Positions 26,901-33,686 are shown, counted from the stretch's first letter. The stretch is DNA of 42,156 nt from CAZCCC01 sp964535715 (GCA_964535715.1 CAZHUO010000012.1:1-42156); one strand, 5' to 3'. Numbers and translations: made by a program. Notes: generated by a model from the sequence alone, not told the origin.

Positions 26901-29394
26901 CGCTGCAGCCGCCCTGGGGCATGCAGATTCCCTCATATTGGCCGGTTTGGCAGCATTCCTTGGCTGGGCCGCAAGAGCCTAAAACGCATGAACCGACTGT
27001 AAAATCAAGGCTGTTGCTGATTTTACCATCTGAAGTTTCTGCGGTAATCGGACCGGTCATTGAGCCAACGGGAACTTTGGCAGCTATTTGAGGATTGACG
27101 GAAGAAGGTAATGCAAAAACATTTTGATAAAAATTAACTTTATTTACATCTGTAAAAGAAGAACTTTCTCCGTAAATTATTATGTCGGTATTAGCCGGCC
27201 CATTATCCGGAACAACGGCGCAAATATTAGGCCTGGCTTCATCTTGATCAGCAGTAAAAGATTCTGAAGCCGAAGCGGTTATTGAATTAACTTCAACAGA
27301 TAAATTATAGCTGCCATCAGCAAGGCCAGAAGGGACTTTTACAATAATCTGGCTTTGGCTCCAATAAGTATTCTGGCATTCCGGCGGAAAATCATATTCG
27401 GCTTCAGTGGAACCAAAAAATACATGGCTGCCTGCAATTTTTGAATCGCCAAAATTTGCTCCGATAATTGTTACATAGGATCCTGCTGCAGCAACTTTGG
27501 GGCTGAAATCATAAATAATCGGCCTTTGCCCATCGGGATTAACCTGAAAACTAAAGGGGTTGCTGTATTCTAAGCCGTCTTTTACCCTAACACCGACTAA
27601 ACCCGGCTCAACCAAAGCGACTTTAAGCCCATTAATAGTTATATTGCCGCCTAAAGTCATATCTTCAAATCCAGTCAAAACCGTTCCAAAATAAATTCTT
27701 GAATCAATTGAAAAATTAATGCCCTGGACAGTAATCGGATCGTCAAACTGGCCGACTGGTTGATTTGTTGTATTATTTACAACATTGCAAAGCCCGGGTC
27801 TGACTGTATCATTCAAATCAAAATCCGGAATCTTTGATCCGCGGCTGTCATTAGTTTGATCCGACTGTCCGCTATCAGTAACCACTTTTATCGGGCCATC
27901 CAATGCATCAGACGGAACAACAACGATAATCTGATTATCGCTCCAGTTGTTGGTGCACGCCGAATTTACAGATGAAGGCATTTGTGCTTCAAGGTCTAAT
28001 CCGGTTGAACTGGTAAAATAGACTTTGCCGCTGCCCTGCAAGTTGCCAAAACGCTTGCCTGAAATGGTAATTAAATTACCGGCTTTGCCGTTATTTGGTG
28101 AAATCCAGCTGATTACCGGCAGACAGGCCTCGCAAGATCCGCCGCAGTCCACATCTTGTTCATCTTCGTCTTTTATATTATTGCAGCAATGGCCTAAATG
28201 GATAATAAAATCATGTGAAATATCTAAATTATAGCCGGCATAATCTGAAATTGTTGCATCTACAGTAACAGTGCTTTCTGCTGAATAACCTGATGTATCC
28301 CAATTGACTGCGGCAATTCCGTTGTTTTCTACTTCGTAATCAGTGCCGATTATATTGCCGCCGGAAGAAAAACTTACAGAATCAATTCCATAGTTGTCGC
28401 TGGCAAATGCCCGAAGCTGGCTTTCCTCTGACTGGCAGATTTGATCTTCAATTATGTATCCACTAGGAGGTTCTTCATCATAGCCACCGGTGATAAATTC
28501 CGCCAAGCAACTGGTACCTACGGGATACTGAATACAATTTAATTTATAGCCTCCGCATTCAACTGATGTCCCATAAAGTCTTTCTTCTAAAAGAATAAAA
28601 TATTTAGTATTAGGTGAAAAACATTTTTTATCTTGATGAGGCTCAGGACAACTATTTTCCGGAATCAGTTCAATTATATTATTATTGATATTTTCTGTTA
28701 TATCTATTATATCTCCTGTTGATACATTATCTTTAATAATTTTTACATTATCTTTTAAAACTACTCCTTGAATATTTGGATGATTAAATGTAATTTTGGC
28801 AACGCTATTTATTGGAATATTGGGACCTTTTGGACTAAGGTTTGTAATCACACATTGATTGGCATAAAATTCAAAACATCTTGGATCATTGGGATCTATT
28901 GGCTGACAGGCTCCCCAATAATTATTTGATTGGCAGATGCGCTGTGCCGGACAAGCTGGCAAGGAAGGAATTATGCAAGTTTGTGTTTGACCCGGATTTT
29001 CGCATTCTTCTAAGCCTTCAACGCCTGTTGCTTCTGAAAGCCTATTTATAATAAAGCTCGCAATCATCACCGAAGTAAAAATTATCACCAAGCCAATCAC
29101 CGCGCTGACTAAGATTTTTTTGGCTTTGTCGATTTTTTCCGGATTGCCCCCGGAAGTCATCCAGACAAACCCGCCGTATAAAATAATGGCAATGGCCAAA
29201 ACGCCTAAAAAGCCAAGCGCCACTCTGACGATTTTCATCACTGTCACCCGAAAATCCTCAGTGCCCAGCCCGGTATAAGTGCCGTATTCAATTCCGGTGT
29301 CAATTGCCAAAGCAGCCGACGAAGCCAAAAGTCCGGCGGCAAAAACCCCGAATAAAATTGAAATTATGATTTTTCTTTTACTGGATTTGCTCAT
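14974..29394 (-). CDS. giant (4806-residue) surface protein with T4SS-pilin-like membrane leader
   Basis: One uninterrupted 14.4-kb frame. Approximate order seen: signal peptide (cleavage after ALA, residue 30); a two-helix VirB2/TrbC-like pilin domain (about 45-115, with LYGGFVWMTSGGNPEKIDKA); IPT/TIG Ig-like domains (about 425, 535, 630, 720); Cys-rich modules (about 810-1040); at least four SbsA-type Ig (Big_5-like) units (near 1095, 1370, 2050, 2700), each ending in an HSWVFKT-type strand; at least ten Cys-rich DUF4215 repeats of CGNGxxExGExCDDGN form (about 1640-2520); a LamG domain (about 3150-3385); a pseudopilin-like stretch (about 3560); TSP3 calcium repeats (about 3800-3930); a VWA domain (about 3940-4265) with a full MIDAS (DVSTS, GGET, GDGASD); more DUF4215 repeats; and a beta-trefoil/MIR-like C-terminus (about 4660-4806). 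It is probably a membrane-tethered, disulfide-rich fibre for adhesion. Function is inferred. Confidence 0.85.
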   Translation of the reverse strand: MSKSSKRKIIISILFGVFAAGLLASSAALAIDTGIEYGTYTGLGTEDFRVTVMKIVRVALGFLGVLAIAIILYGGFVWMTSGGNPEKIDKAKKILVSAVIGLVIIFTSVMIASFIINRLSEATGVEGLEECENPGQTQTCIIPSLPACPAQRICQSNNYWGACQPIDPNDPRCFEFYANQCVITNLSPKGPNIPINSVAKITFNHPNIQGVVLKDNVKIIKDNVSTGDIIDITENINNNIIELIPENSCPEPHQDKKCFSPNTKYFILLEERLYGTSVECGGYKLNCIQYPVGTSCLAEFITGGYDEEPPSGYIIEDQICQSEESQLRAFASDNYGIDSVSFSSGGNIIGTDYEVENNGIAAVNWDTSGYSAESTVTVDATISDYAGYNLDISHDFIIHLGHCCNNIKDEDEQDVDCGGSCEACLPVISWISPNNGKAGNLITISGKRFGNLQGSGKVYFTSSTGLDLEAQMPSSVNSACTNNWSDNQIIVVVPSDALDGPIKVVTDSGQSDQTNDSRGSKIPDFDLNDTVRPGLCNVVNNTTNQPVGQFDDPITVQGINFSIDSRIYFGTVLTGFEDMTLGGNITINGLKVALVEPGLVGVRVKDGLEYSNPFSFQVNPDGQRPIIYDFSPKVAAAGSYVTIIGANFGDSKIAGSHVFFGSTEAEYDFPPECQNTYWSQSQIIVKVPSGLADGSYNLSVEVNSITASASESFTADQDEARPNICAVVPDNGPANTDIIIYGESSSFTDVNKVNFYQNVFALPSSVNPQIAAKVPVGSMTGPITAETSDGKISNSLDFTVGSCVLGSCGPAKECCQTGQYEGICMPQGGCSGFPTDASYMWDFTTGQRPGPCSRDIGECQPDDILCPMNQICNTINCECELKPTTQFECSENPLTCTPSDNFCPPNKYCNTDCTCIDRVPCNHYVCSNDPNRYCDNGLGGGDITLCAGEGVSCIVKPVCEPNQNVCKTIGLDWYCQSTDCFCHKGIPCDGEPESVSSCEPNHNICKQLDSSFICDEDACICVTGELATEASYFWSFNSFLFGPTVVDECNRRPDCSKVCALDRTVSCTEDSDCISGAENIGPCIKAFSSPSPKFERDGAVHVNSIVSASFTEKIIDSTLLQKDAAGNFVNLKLLSCNAAGASCTNLNTNTKNISIFTWNYGTIESEGFILDFINPDSTYVRNKVYRVVLKDTIIGESGYPLAGLNYDSNGDAVLDSYSWIFKTLDTYKKGDIGCVGCQPGNKTLYAQYNGNCNENDLDCQNYIGNGWDQDYVCVLLDPKSYQWNWQLPTEDIKRRASIWDSSNPQSAFPSDTVKLQYTGINEIKTYARLDTSLTDWVKVKVEVTNVDPAAYQYGDNICDLHVDLTTPVVVKRWPDCGAACLNSRVGAAFSRPMNKSTITSGGAGNSMILYACADNADCRPGYGVCGDGKFCSALNPCSGGSCQSLYYDPTAIPIQMDGGIPLVVNGWSNSYLADPTCFCLNSAWTYDACPSAQRYCLLPNTYYRVILHNTIQSNEGKPLGGLNYDDALWSGLSGLDSHSWVFLTSATMCMPGRVDVLPDVNFMEIDEIDLYSSSAFAAPDSCDPQGQPLISSSFVWDWQSTKCEVADLLSNIPPFGYLNIHDFGNNLCTLTENYDTLRNGCGNSVVDPGEDCDDGNISSGDGCSGIDPANFLSHITGSCQKEGLAACSPGFTVKCCGNGKIEYGEDCDDGNISSGDYCSERCLWEGNSNYFSVCGNGIVEENETCDNGNEPNGNDFDGCTNICLKSGMIDPLRPYLCGNNQIDNGEECDDNDLRGYCSGNPNVRCPINVSTGQDCGGGHGVCVNISRSTDGCTGIYQNATEPNDPPQVDCSTLSETECKNIDLTDLNNNNYKWCYWTGFACRVRPCIDESDNNKGTMNYNIPVCGNGRVEYGEECDFGSKCQNTYGGISDCTKANEASVCKAGVCGQDVCQQTGTEGFIACTPGQATCKDSVCSLPMNAQYGFCGPDCLKTGSQFNDRSRQLVNALFDGQTEIRAWTTIDSNVFGSGDLYVGNYIPEGMFGIIEKWPNCDWACLNAAMGARFNLPIDAATVVKSDYSIPTIADNVFLYFCGPNNNCDITGKQPIPARVDSDSIILTPADTFRIYLPNWYNPVDHDQDPLTSPIASLIPNSYYRVVVRNRVKSMSGEYMNWQLNFDDPFYTPNSAVFPEYISGQPDSHSWVFKTQSEFNLCDLDKVKVRPSSAFLEEGGNRLRYFSQPYSAPDQCDSSGQMLNSYLFNWHWDDVEITPGSSYPGGANIKTYNAPTWGNLKGDSSNWKQLIDGCPNGMIEPGEDCDFGLFPITGCSNNCLWNGNTTDCGNGQIDPGEECDDSNTASNDGCSSICLREGNTNYDISICGNGILEGDEVCDSGNEPNNDDSDGCTNICTLSGSIPGVDSLCGDGAVGKGESCDDGERGQNAATPIISNDGCTGFDNYSVFACTTFTTKQACEEIDYNNRFQSNLAWCYWSGTGCYPRPCLSENSTGSQFYPKNTPSCGNGKIDNFEECDDGGWCQDAGGNWIHCSSHDRSNCVDNCRPYNGFCSISLEPSDSGIGSACSATGVCRERGGANYCFVSDSMAYNIGACLIGSPCTVTNGMIISDGCSNRCLNNGSAAKDNLKDPYQIAESVLNIGTFPEVKEEIRAWSNSRPEALMLPGELKIIKSSGVPFRVIGHQPKQNAQNQCRNVAIWAVFSRPLNTDTLSNFKVCPGGGPASCSAVNLVKSYSYRTVLGKCISNSCHYPKADNPAAPLPSSYCQTNSDCLGSQVLVTALDTPTGFLAEFTSYRVDVSEVKSSANETPPGPAGYENIWQFQTNDNFCACDYIGVVVNNTSAGEQTVSDSFTCAGNACGTNTTSTLDDDVAASVAGNQHLYEATCYDVGSLQDDIIPLNTAGLEFTWGQFDPDGLIYLTDHTLLDTSGNNLYYVTPGEDSGVPGGKNGEAQVNVSAKQYVLFDGSAFCDPSAVPPYVCEGATIPCNPSSSPACATGACVPYCMPFAAAEQSIDVTVFICENPWPQAGNFPYNDNDSNSFVLPDTNFNMYYCRDKGDAGPSDDLPGLIDGPVVGSSGHTLPGDNTIKDLIFHVGSTQTGNLIGVKVMKNPLNLSPETWYRSGFCGGTAKFESLCFSDSDCFRVNDPSLVVYWPFEETSGSVVNDLTGYANNGKMKKAPPSGTIDQEVKWFTGKFGNGIRFQSAEYDFVQSDRNDINFGTTGELTYSAWIKVEKYPPAGIYSKIISKRTSISNENFHFLGLATVASNKKTIYAGIADSNGTDFLSTNDIRYEIPVGQWHHVALTFNNLDHTAKIYVDGILQVSKQKNDEYLVDFNAPLAVGRDSDLATNYFDGVIDEVRIYNRSLTADEIRLLAESSERKCIMNVPVQGSPQSAIIDGYKAIIDGRTTYVGAANRNNNNLYSNIYLISYDQNAGADTVEIVNRILDQTGQAGKWHFNADFDNDRVCGNGYYFGTDLVCDGTKIGKYNNYDCFLDYPTQGQCETPASVADGCFWNTEGNPPRCSGRLCEPYYCLNDFDCPDLNCSADKEQVIRDTLRFGDLRDIQISLERYKRQNGIFPKLSAGTYISGTTFSVWPSWSQTLGNELSASLYVDPLNLFKGCTSGFFCDYNKNGQIDSTETESCTLGNINNCGSKPVLCRSNDPETETTCWNELESEFGCPADMFAYAYKPAEDGLSYNLYTNMEYEGPGSWRTANPPNLYELPTSFVSPECKKLDFEINRSVPFGGLTPVECVVKFCWHGTGFYGNGSILCTADADCSLGGPNAICIGDGDADGYCDDQDNCNPKTHCANPASCYNPDQKDSGGTVGLGDVCDPLCSGDIDNDGVCDENDNCPIAWNPANQDCGHPGSGGTISNRYDATTFQCDYDDDGYGDACDFCTDIDLDGYWDFDTGANDQNICPEDNCKAFYNDCMIVASDYKFEVILLNDVSTSMGTCPDTTHSHTKYYDIDNDFKIPVIEKRLDNRCTATSTAGVGCSEARYCDTNANYYIQGNEFFSPCTGPADCIGSPCINGGQICKLPDEMKINKLKEALPVAIDGIFDLSPEVKLATIRYSGHQNAGCWLNTPDFLVDTGAWTNKCANNYWIGADCNQTTSCGTITCGTSPAACNASGLNCPGDLCNSSRQAELKKYINDFYIHGGETNLLNAIDYIKNVIFNLPAEERTIRIIIVMGDGASDDAGNGAFDDLKADNVLVYSIAYGTEATEKLLEFSSNPSTCTQCNPTLGSGCNFCFMGNDINNLYNMVISSISAPISPCHNRMQIDYDNDGIGYICDQCIDFDKDGLGDYTFFTEDIDITNVPPEYQNHFKGCQGELLLFTELSNSPESDLDNCPGGPYGAICKDEYGIDLPSCYNPPEGLWIDKTGVVHSDQQKDFNLNLKGDICDSSGNGMLDPGEECDCGYDPELLPKLSGTGENEHLCTKINEVQCIPLPGYNTECWWCQNSIWRQIIGEGFGNGEIDPGEQCDCGTDPANLPINQSWGQCESINNTECGDGTYRAACCSYCVTPGIVVSNGRIGGCCGDGVADLTNESCDKPAVGTAGCDASCAQVTGWYCSAALNVCIFPGTPSTHPGNWTCMGTPVDCSPPGCNQTYSSTCSYTGAYSTDFGVSDISGNISCNPAINNGCCEGVEDINNEYNCPLKHGDTIVLQHNTSNRFLEHADSEDMAVWKVETGYDSTKAPIIVEKADLSTSDIILTTDEFYLKNKSRNQYLNKDSKFNATDVGGALKLQMYDESGDTTILREIKRDNTVYIYSSDKNKYFDHLSTCHDQKCKLKWGNPNGIIIRKLP

Positions 29395-29424
29395 TATTTT
29401 TTTATTTCCATGATTCTGGCATTA

Positions 29425-29535
29425 AGGCTTTAGCCTCAACCAAACCTAGGTGTTGAGGTTTTAACCTCAACTTGCAAATTCAACCTTGCATCAACGGGGT
29501 TAAACCCGTTAGTCAACGGGTCAAGAACCCCGTTG
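29425..29535. repeat. cluster of short palindromes
   Basis: Several perfect or near-perfect palindromes stand side by side: AGGCTTTAGCCT (29425-29436), a 20-bp one (29452-29471, arms GTTGAGGTT/AACCTCAAC), AACGGG/CCCGTT (29493-29510) and CAACGGG/CCCGTTG types to 29535. The following 29540-29660 is low-complexity, made of CAATTGTT/TATATTGTT words. The spacer separates the two pilin-leader genes. Confidence 0.7.
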
Positions 29536-29669
29536 CCTAGGTTTCTTGTTCTATTGTTCAATTGCTATATTGTCGAATTGTTTAATTGTTCTATTGTTTA
29601 ATTGCTATATTGTTGAATTGTTCAATTGCTCAATTGTTATATTGTTCTAATGTTTTTGTGTTCTAGTGC

Positions 29670-32600
29670 CTATTTAAAATTCCGTCCAACTATCTGCCCG
29701 CACACCGTATTAGCCCAACTCGCTGCGCTATAAGGACTGCCATTGCAGCAATAAGGCGAGCCATTACTTACTCCGCAGCAGCCGATCGGATCATAAGGAT
29801 TGCAAGCTTCAATTTTCGGACCCTTGCCGGGAACAAAGCAGTTTTGGTAAATATCCCTTACACCGGATGCTATTTCAGCATTGTATTTGGTCAGCTCCAA
29901 AAACGGCGTATGGTTGATTTGGGCAATAGTCCGATCAGCATAGCTGTCAATCAGGCTGCATAATCCGCCGGTACCGCATTGAGCGTCTGATGTACATTCT
30001 TTATAAATATAATCCTTATTATTAATGCACATTCTTACGTCTTCTCCGTAATTTCCAATCCACCAGCCGACCTTAGTTGATGCTTCGTCAAACAAGCTTA
30101 TGTATCTTTTAGTGACGCATTTTTTGCCGCTTGCACATTCCGAATCCCTGGCGCAATATTCCTGAGCGCCTCCGGTATTTACGCAATATTTTATGTCGTT
30201 TACAAGCTGGCAATTCTGCTGGCCGGAAATGCAATCGTCGTTGATATCGCAGGTGCATTTTCCGTCTTTGTAGCCCCAGCCCGGCCTTAGAGAACTGCTT
30301 TGCAAAAGCTTGTTGTATGTCGAGCTGACCGGACTTATCAGGCTTTGGCCGGCATTATTGACTTTTGGCGACACTTTTACAACTACCGGCGGATTTAATT
30401 CCATTTTGTTATTTATGTAAAATGAAAACTCCAAATCATCTCCAAATGCCGCATCTGGACTATTAAGATTATAAAAAGAATTAGAAATAGAATTATTAAG
30501 TCCGCCCTGGACATAGCCGTCTTTGTTGCCGTCAAATAAATTTGATGACAAGTCGACTATTCCCAAACGATCGGCTGCTGCTGATTTCATATAATAGATA
30601 TTTTTTGGCGATGCTGTTTTCCCGCAACTGCTGCCAATTAATTCTTCAGTTAAAGTAGTGCCGTCTTCGTAGCTTAATCCGGCACATTGATTTGCATCAG
30701 TGAAATCAGCTTTCAATTTAGCTGTTTTTATCCGAACCCTGTACTTTATCGGATTTATTTCGGGATTGACAGGCAGGCAGAAAATCTGATCGCCGCAGGA
30801 GTTATACTGCACTCCCTGGCAGGGCTGCAAAGAAATAAATTCAACTGTTTTGTGTTGGTTGCTTAAGACAAATGTTCCGGCAATTTTTTCATTATCTTCA
30901 AAATTATTACTATTGTCTAAATCGGCTTCAACGATAATATTTTCAAAATCACTTCCGTCTGCCGCAAATTTGCCGGCGCCGTCTATAGAATTTGAATTAT
31001 CGGTTGCAACTATTCCGGAGGCTTCACTTGGCAAAACCGGCTCGTTGAAATCAATTCTGATAATTACGTTCCTGGGCTGGTCGCATAAGCCGTTGCTGCT
31101 GCAGGTGACATTGGTTGACTCGTCTGAACCGCCGGCCATGGGAGTGATTTGCGCCCAGTTCGAGCCCTCGGTTGTCGAAATATTAATGTAATTTCCGTCT
31201 AAACCGGCTTTTTCCGCTATTAAGCCAACTGTGTCGTTACCGATCTTTGTTGCCAGAATATTTGGATATTCGGTTTGCAGGTCAATTTTATCTTCTATTC
31301 TATTTCTTAATACATTTTTATCCCCATCTTCCCCCGGAACGCCCTCAATTTTAATTTCATTTTCGCCCGGACTAGGATTATTTTGATCAACAAAAGTATA
31401 AATTTTATTTGAAATTTGCAGAACATCGGCATTGGTTTTCGGCCTTAATCTTATGGTAAATTGATTTCCTCCAGAAATTTCATTAAAGACCACTGAAAGT
31501 CCCCAGCGTAAATCAGCCCTTTTAGTTACAGGATCAATTGAAATTGGATTAAAAAAATAATCTCCCGGTGCGGTAAATCCGGTACCAGGCCAACTGATAT
31601 TTAATTCGGAACCATCATTGGAAACCGTTGCAGTTAAAATCCCTTCGTATATGCCGCTATAACTACCATTTAAATTTGCTGCATCTACCGAACCGACTAC
31701 AATTTTAAATTCAGCCGAAGCTTCCTGGGTAATTCTTGGCTGGCGGAGTATATTAATTGAACCCGAAGCCTGAGTGCCGGAAACCGCATCATAGCCATCG
31801 GGCAAGCTGTCCGGCCGCGGAAAAGTATCCTGCAGGTTGGGCGGGGTCAAATCAAGCCTGGTTCCAACTTCAAAATCCCAGCTGAAATGATCGTTTATTC
31901 CTCCCGGAAAAGCCGCCTCCTCGGTATCTTTCCTTATTATATTGCTAGTAAGCTTGGTGGTGTAATAATATTTATTCACGCTGTCGCCCAAAGGCGCAAC
32001 CGGCCGGAATTCAAAAGTTTTCATGTCTTTACTGGTCACTAAAACTTTATCGGCCGCCAAAGTTCCGGCATCTTCGCCTTCGGAGCGCTTAAAAATTTTT
32101 ACATTCGGCTTGCCGTCGGTTACAGCCAAAATTTTTCCGCTGCAGGGATTTGTCGGCGTGTTATTACAGACTGTTGCCGAAGCAACATTCATTACGGTTT
32201 CCGGCTTTATTTCAACTTTAAATGTAACAATAATTACGGTGTCGCGCGGAACATCCTGGGCAAAAGGTATCGGATAGACGCTTTCGATTATTCCGCCGCC
32301 CAAATATCCGCAGTTTTCACAGCCTTGCGGCGGCGGCGGTCCGGGCGGAATTACTCCGCCGGTTAATCCGCCTTCAAGCACGCCGATAATAAAGCTGACA
32401 ATGGCAAAAGCAAGGAAAATTATAACCAAGCCGATTACCGCGCTTTGCAGGATTTTTTTGGCCTTGTCGATTTTTTCCGGATTTCCCGCTGAAGTCATCC
32501 AGGTAAACCCGCCATAAAGGATAATGATGATGGCAATCACCCCGACAAAACCAAGGGCAATTCGGACAATTTTCATTATTGTCACCCTTAAATCCTGCGT

Positions 32601-32753
32601 GCCCAAACCGGTATAAGTGCCATATTCCAGGCCGGTATCTATTGCCAAAGCAAAGCCGGCAAAAGAAAAAAATAAAACCGCCAAGGTCGCAAAAACAAAA
32701 GCGGTTTTAAATTGCATTAATTTTGAAAAATCAAATATCCTTTTTTTCTTCAT
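29670..32753 (-). CDS. large surface protein with T4SS-pilin-like leader, paralogue of the giant protein
   Basis: 1027 residues. The leader (residues about 1-125) is nearly the same as that of the giant protein downstream: cleavage after ALA, then IDTGLEYGTYTGLGTQDLRV, two membrane helices and LYGGFTWMTSAGNPEKIDKA. After a Gly/Pro-rich linker come a Big_5-type Ig domain (about 155-300, ending in HFSWDFEVG), a beta region (about 310-520), a second Big_5-type domain (about 545-760) and a Cys-rich C-terminus (about 820-1027) with CTSDAQCGTGGLCSL-like spacing and GCCG/YCCNG motifs. It is likely anchored in the membrane with the rest exposed. It lies 275 bp upstream of the giant gene on the same strand, suggesting duplication of an anchor-plus-cargo design. 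Confidence 0.85.
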   Translation of the reverse strand: MKKKRIFDFSKLMQFKTAFVFATLAVLFFSFAGFALAIDTGLEYGTYTGLGTQDLRVTIMKIVRIALGFVGVIAIIIILYGGFTWMTSAGNPEKIDKAKKILQSAVIGLVIIFLAFAIVSFIIGVLEGGLTGGVIPPGPPPPQGCENCGYLGGGIIESVYPIPFAQDVPRDTVIIVTFKVEIKPETVMNVASATVCNNTPTNPCSGKILAVTDGKPNVKIFKRSEGEDAGTLAADKVLVTSKDMKTFEFRPVAPLGDSVNKYYYTTKLTSNIIRKDTEEAAFPGGINDHFSWDFEVGTRLDLTPPNLQDTFPRPDSLPDGYDAVSGTQASGSINILRQPRITQEASAEFKIVVGSVDAANLNGSYSGIYEGILTATVSNDGSELNISWPGTGFTAPGDYFFNPISIDPVTKRADLRWGLSVVFNEISGGNQFTIRLRPKTNADVLQISNKIYTFVDQNNPSPGENEIKIEGVPGEDGDKNVLRNRIEDKIDLQTEYPNILATKIGNDTVGLIAEKAGLDGNYINISTTEGSNWAQITPMAGGSDESTNVTCSSNGLCDQPRNVIIRIDFNEPVLPSEASGIVATDNSNSIDGAGKFAADGSDFENIIVEADLDNSNNFEDNEKIAGTFVLSNQHKTVEFISLQPCQGVQYNSCGDQIFCLPVNPEINPIKYRVRIKTAKLKADFTDANQCAGLSYEDGTTLTEELIGSSCGKTASPKNIYYMKSAAADRLGIVDLSSNLFDGNKDGYVQGGLNNSISNSFYNLNSPDAAFGDDLEFSFYINNKMELNPPVVVKVSPKVNNAGQSLISPVSSTYNKLLQSSSLRPGWGYKDGKCTCDINDDCISGQQNCQLVNDIKYCVNTGGAQEYCARDSECASGKKCVTKRYISLFDEASTKVGWWIGNYGEDVRMCINNKDYIYKECTSDAQCGTGGLCSLIDSYADRTIAQINHTPFLELTKYNAEIASGVRDIYQNCFVPGKGPKIEACNPYDPIGCCGVSNGSPYCCNGSPYSAASWANTVCGQIVGRNFK

Positions 32754-32836
32754 AATTTTATCTTTTTAAAAATTTATAGAGTAATAAATATTTAATATCT
32801 AAAATCGAATTTATAGTCTCCTTTCGTTTTTTTAAA

Positions 32837-32876
32837 ACAAAATAAGCTGAAATAATAAATTATTCCGGCTTATTTT
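32837..32876 (-). terminator. hairpin overlapping the yqeY stop, possible terminator
   Basis: On the minus strand AAAATAAGC (32868-32876) pairs with GCTTATTTT (32839-32847); an inner AATAAT/ATTATT stem surrounds the stop codon. Only a short T-run follows (GTTTTAAAAAAA), so this is a weak candidate. Confidence 0.4.
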
Positions 32877-33321
32877 GGCTTAAAGCTTCTTTGGCAAGCT
32901 GGCTGATCATGCTTGTGTCCGCAGCACTGCCAAATTCTTTTATTACCATGCCGATAACCTTTCCCATATCGGAAAGGCCGTTGGCGCTGATTTTTTTAAT
33001 TGCTTCTGAAATTTTTTGTTTTATCTGTTCAGGGTCGATTTCCGGCGGCAAATATTTGGAAATTATCGCAATTTCCTCCTGGTCTTTTTTGGCCAAGTCA
33101 TCCCGCCCGCCCTGCCGGAAAAGGACGATTGCGTCCTTTCTTTTTTTGATTTCACTTCTAAAAACCTTTATCACTTCATCTTCGGTCAATTCTTTGCGGT
33201 TTTTGGCAATAGAAGCATTATTCAAAGAACTCTTTAACTGGCGCAAAGTTAAAATTTCCAGTTCATTTTTTTCTTTGAACGCTTGGGTGAAATCTTTTTC
33301 AAGCTTAACTAAAATTTCCAT
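32860..33321 (-). CDS. yqeY: YqeY/GatB-C-terminal-domain protein
   Basis: 153 residues, the usual size for the stand-alone YqeY family. The domain also forms the tail of the amidotransferase subunit GatB, where it contacts tRNA. Seen: an N-terminal helical part (LEILTLRQLKSSLNNASIAK), IKKRKDAIVLFRQGGRDDLA, EIAIISKYLPP (about 83-93) and the C-terminal domain with GLSDMGKVIGMVIKEF (about 113-128). Three bases separate it from the stop of rpsU, a conserved rpsU-yqeY pairing seen in many bacteria. It is transcribed from the promoter upstream of rpsU. The precise role of the stand-alone family is not settled. Confidence 0.92.
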   Translation of the reverse strand: MEILVKLEKDFTQAFKEKNELEILTLRQLKSSLNNASIAKNRKELTEDEVIKVFRSEIKKRKDAIVLFRQGGRDDLAKKDQEEIAIISKYLPPEIDPEQIKQKISEAIKKISANGLSDMGKVIGMVIKEFGSAADTSMISQLAKEALSQNKPE

Positions 33322-33324
33322 TTT

Positions 33325-33555
33325 TTAGTATGTTTTTTCTTCTTTAAGTTTGCCAATTTTCTTTAAATATTCCCGCTTGGCATTGATATCATTGCGCCTT
33401 AAGGCGTCTTTTCTAACCTGATTTTTATTTCTCTGTTTTTCGTAAAACCTGATCTTCCTTGATTGGATCAGCCTGCCGCTTTGCTGCAGTTTTTTATGAA
33501 ATCTGCGAAGCAGGCTCTCAAATGTTTCACTTTTCTTTCTTTTTACTTCAGCCAC
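33325..33555 (-). CDS. rpsU: 30S ribosomal protein S21
   Basis: 76 residues, basic. Seen: the N-terminal ETFESLLRRFHKKLQQSG segment that matches bS21 (sequence and position), then an Arg/Lys-rich helix (IQSRKIRFYEKQRNKNQVRK). The start is GTG at 33555. It is fixed by an excellent Shine-Dalgarno, AGGAGG (33565-33570), about 8-9 bases upstream, the strongest ribosome site noticed in the window. bS21 binds the small subunit near the anti-Shine-Dalgarno end of 16S rRNA and aids initiation. It is first in an operon with yqeY. Confidence 0.93.
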   Translation of the reverse strand: MAEVKRKKSETFESLLRRFHKKLQQSGRLIQSRKIRFYEKQRNKNQVRKDALRRNDINAKREYLKKIGKLKEEKTY

Positions 33556-33651
33556 TTCAATTCACCTCCTTTACTTAAGTTAAATTTAGTCATTAAATAA
33601 TTGATTATTAAATAATAATATATAGTGATAAATTAGTCGATTAATATCTAT

Positions 33652-33680
33652 ATAATACTAATTAATTAAAAATAAGTCAA
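33652..33680 (-). promoter_or_regulatory. sigma-70-type promoter of rpsU-yqeY
   Basis: TTGACT (33675-33680), a 17-bp spacer and TATTAT (33652-33657) on the minus strand, just beyond the hisS stop. The leader of about 90 nt is AT-rich. Confidence 0.75.
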
Positions 33681-33686
33681 ATGTTT

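Noticed and set aside
14974..29394. recoded stop codons (UGA as glycine, as in Gracilibacteria/SR1)
   Set aside because: All genes end at normal stops including TGA (for example at 12928), and large frames read through without internal TGA.
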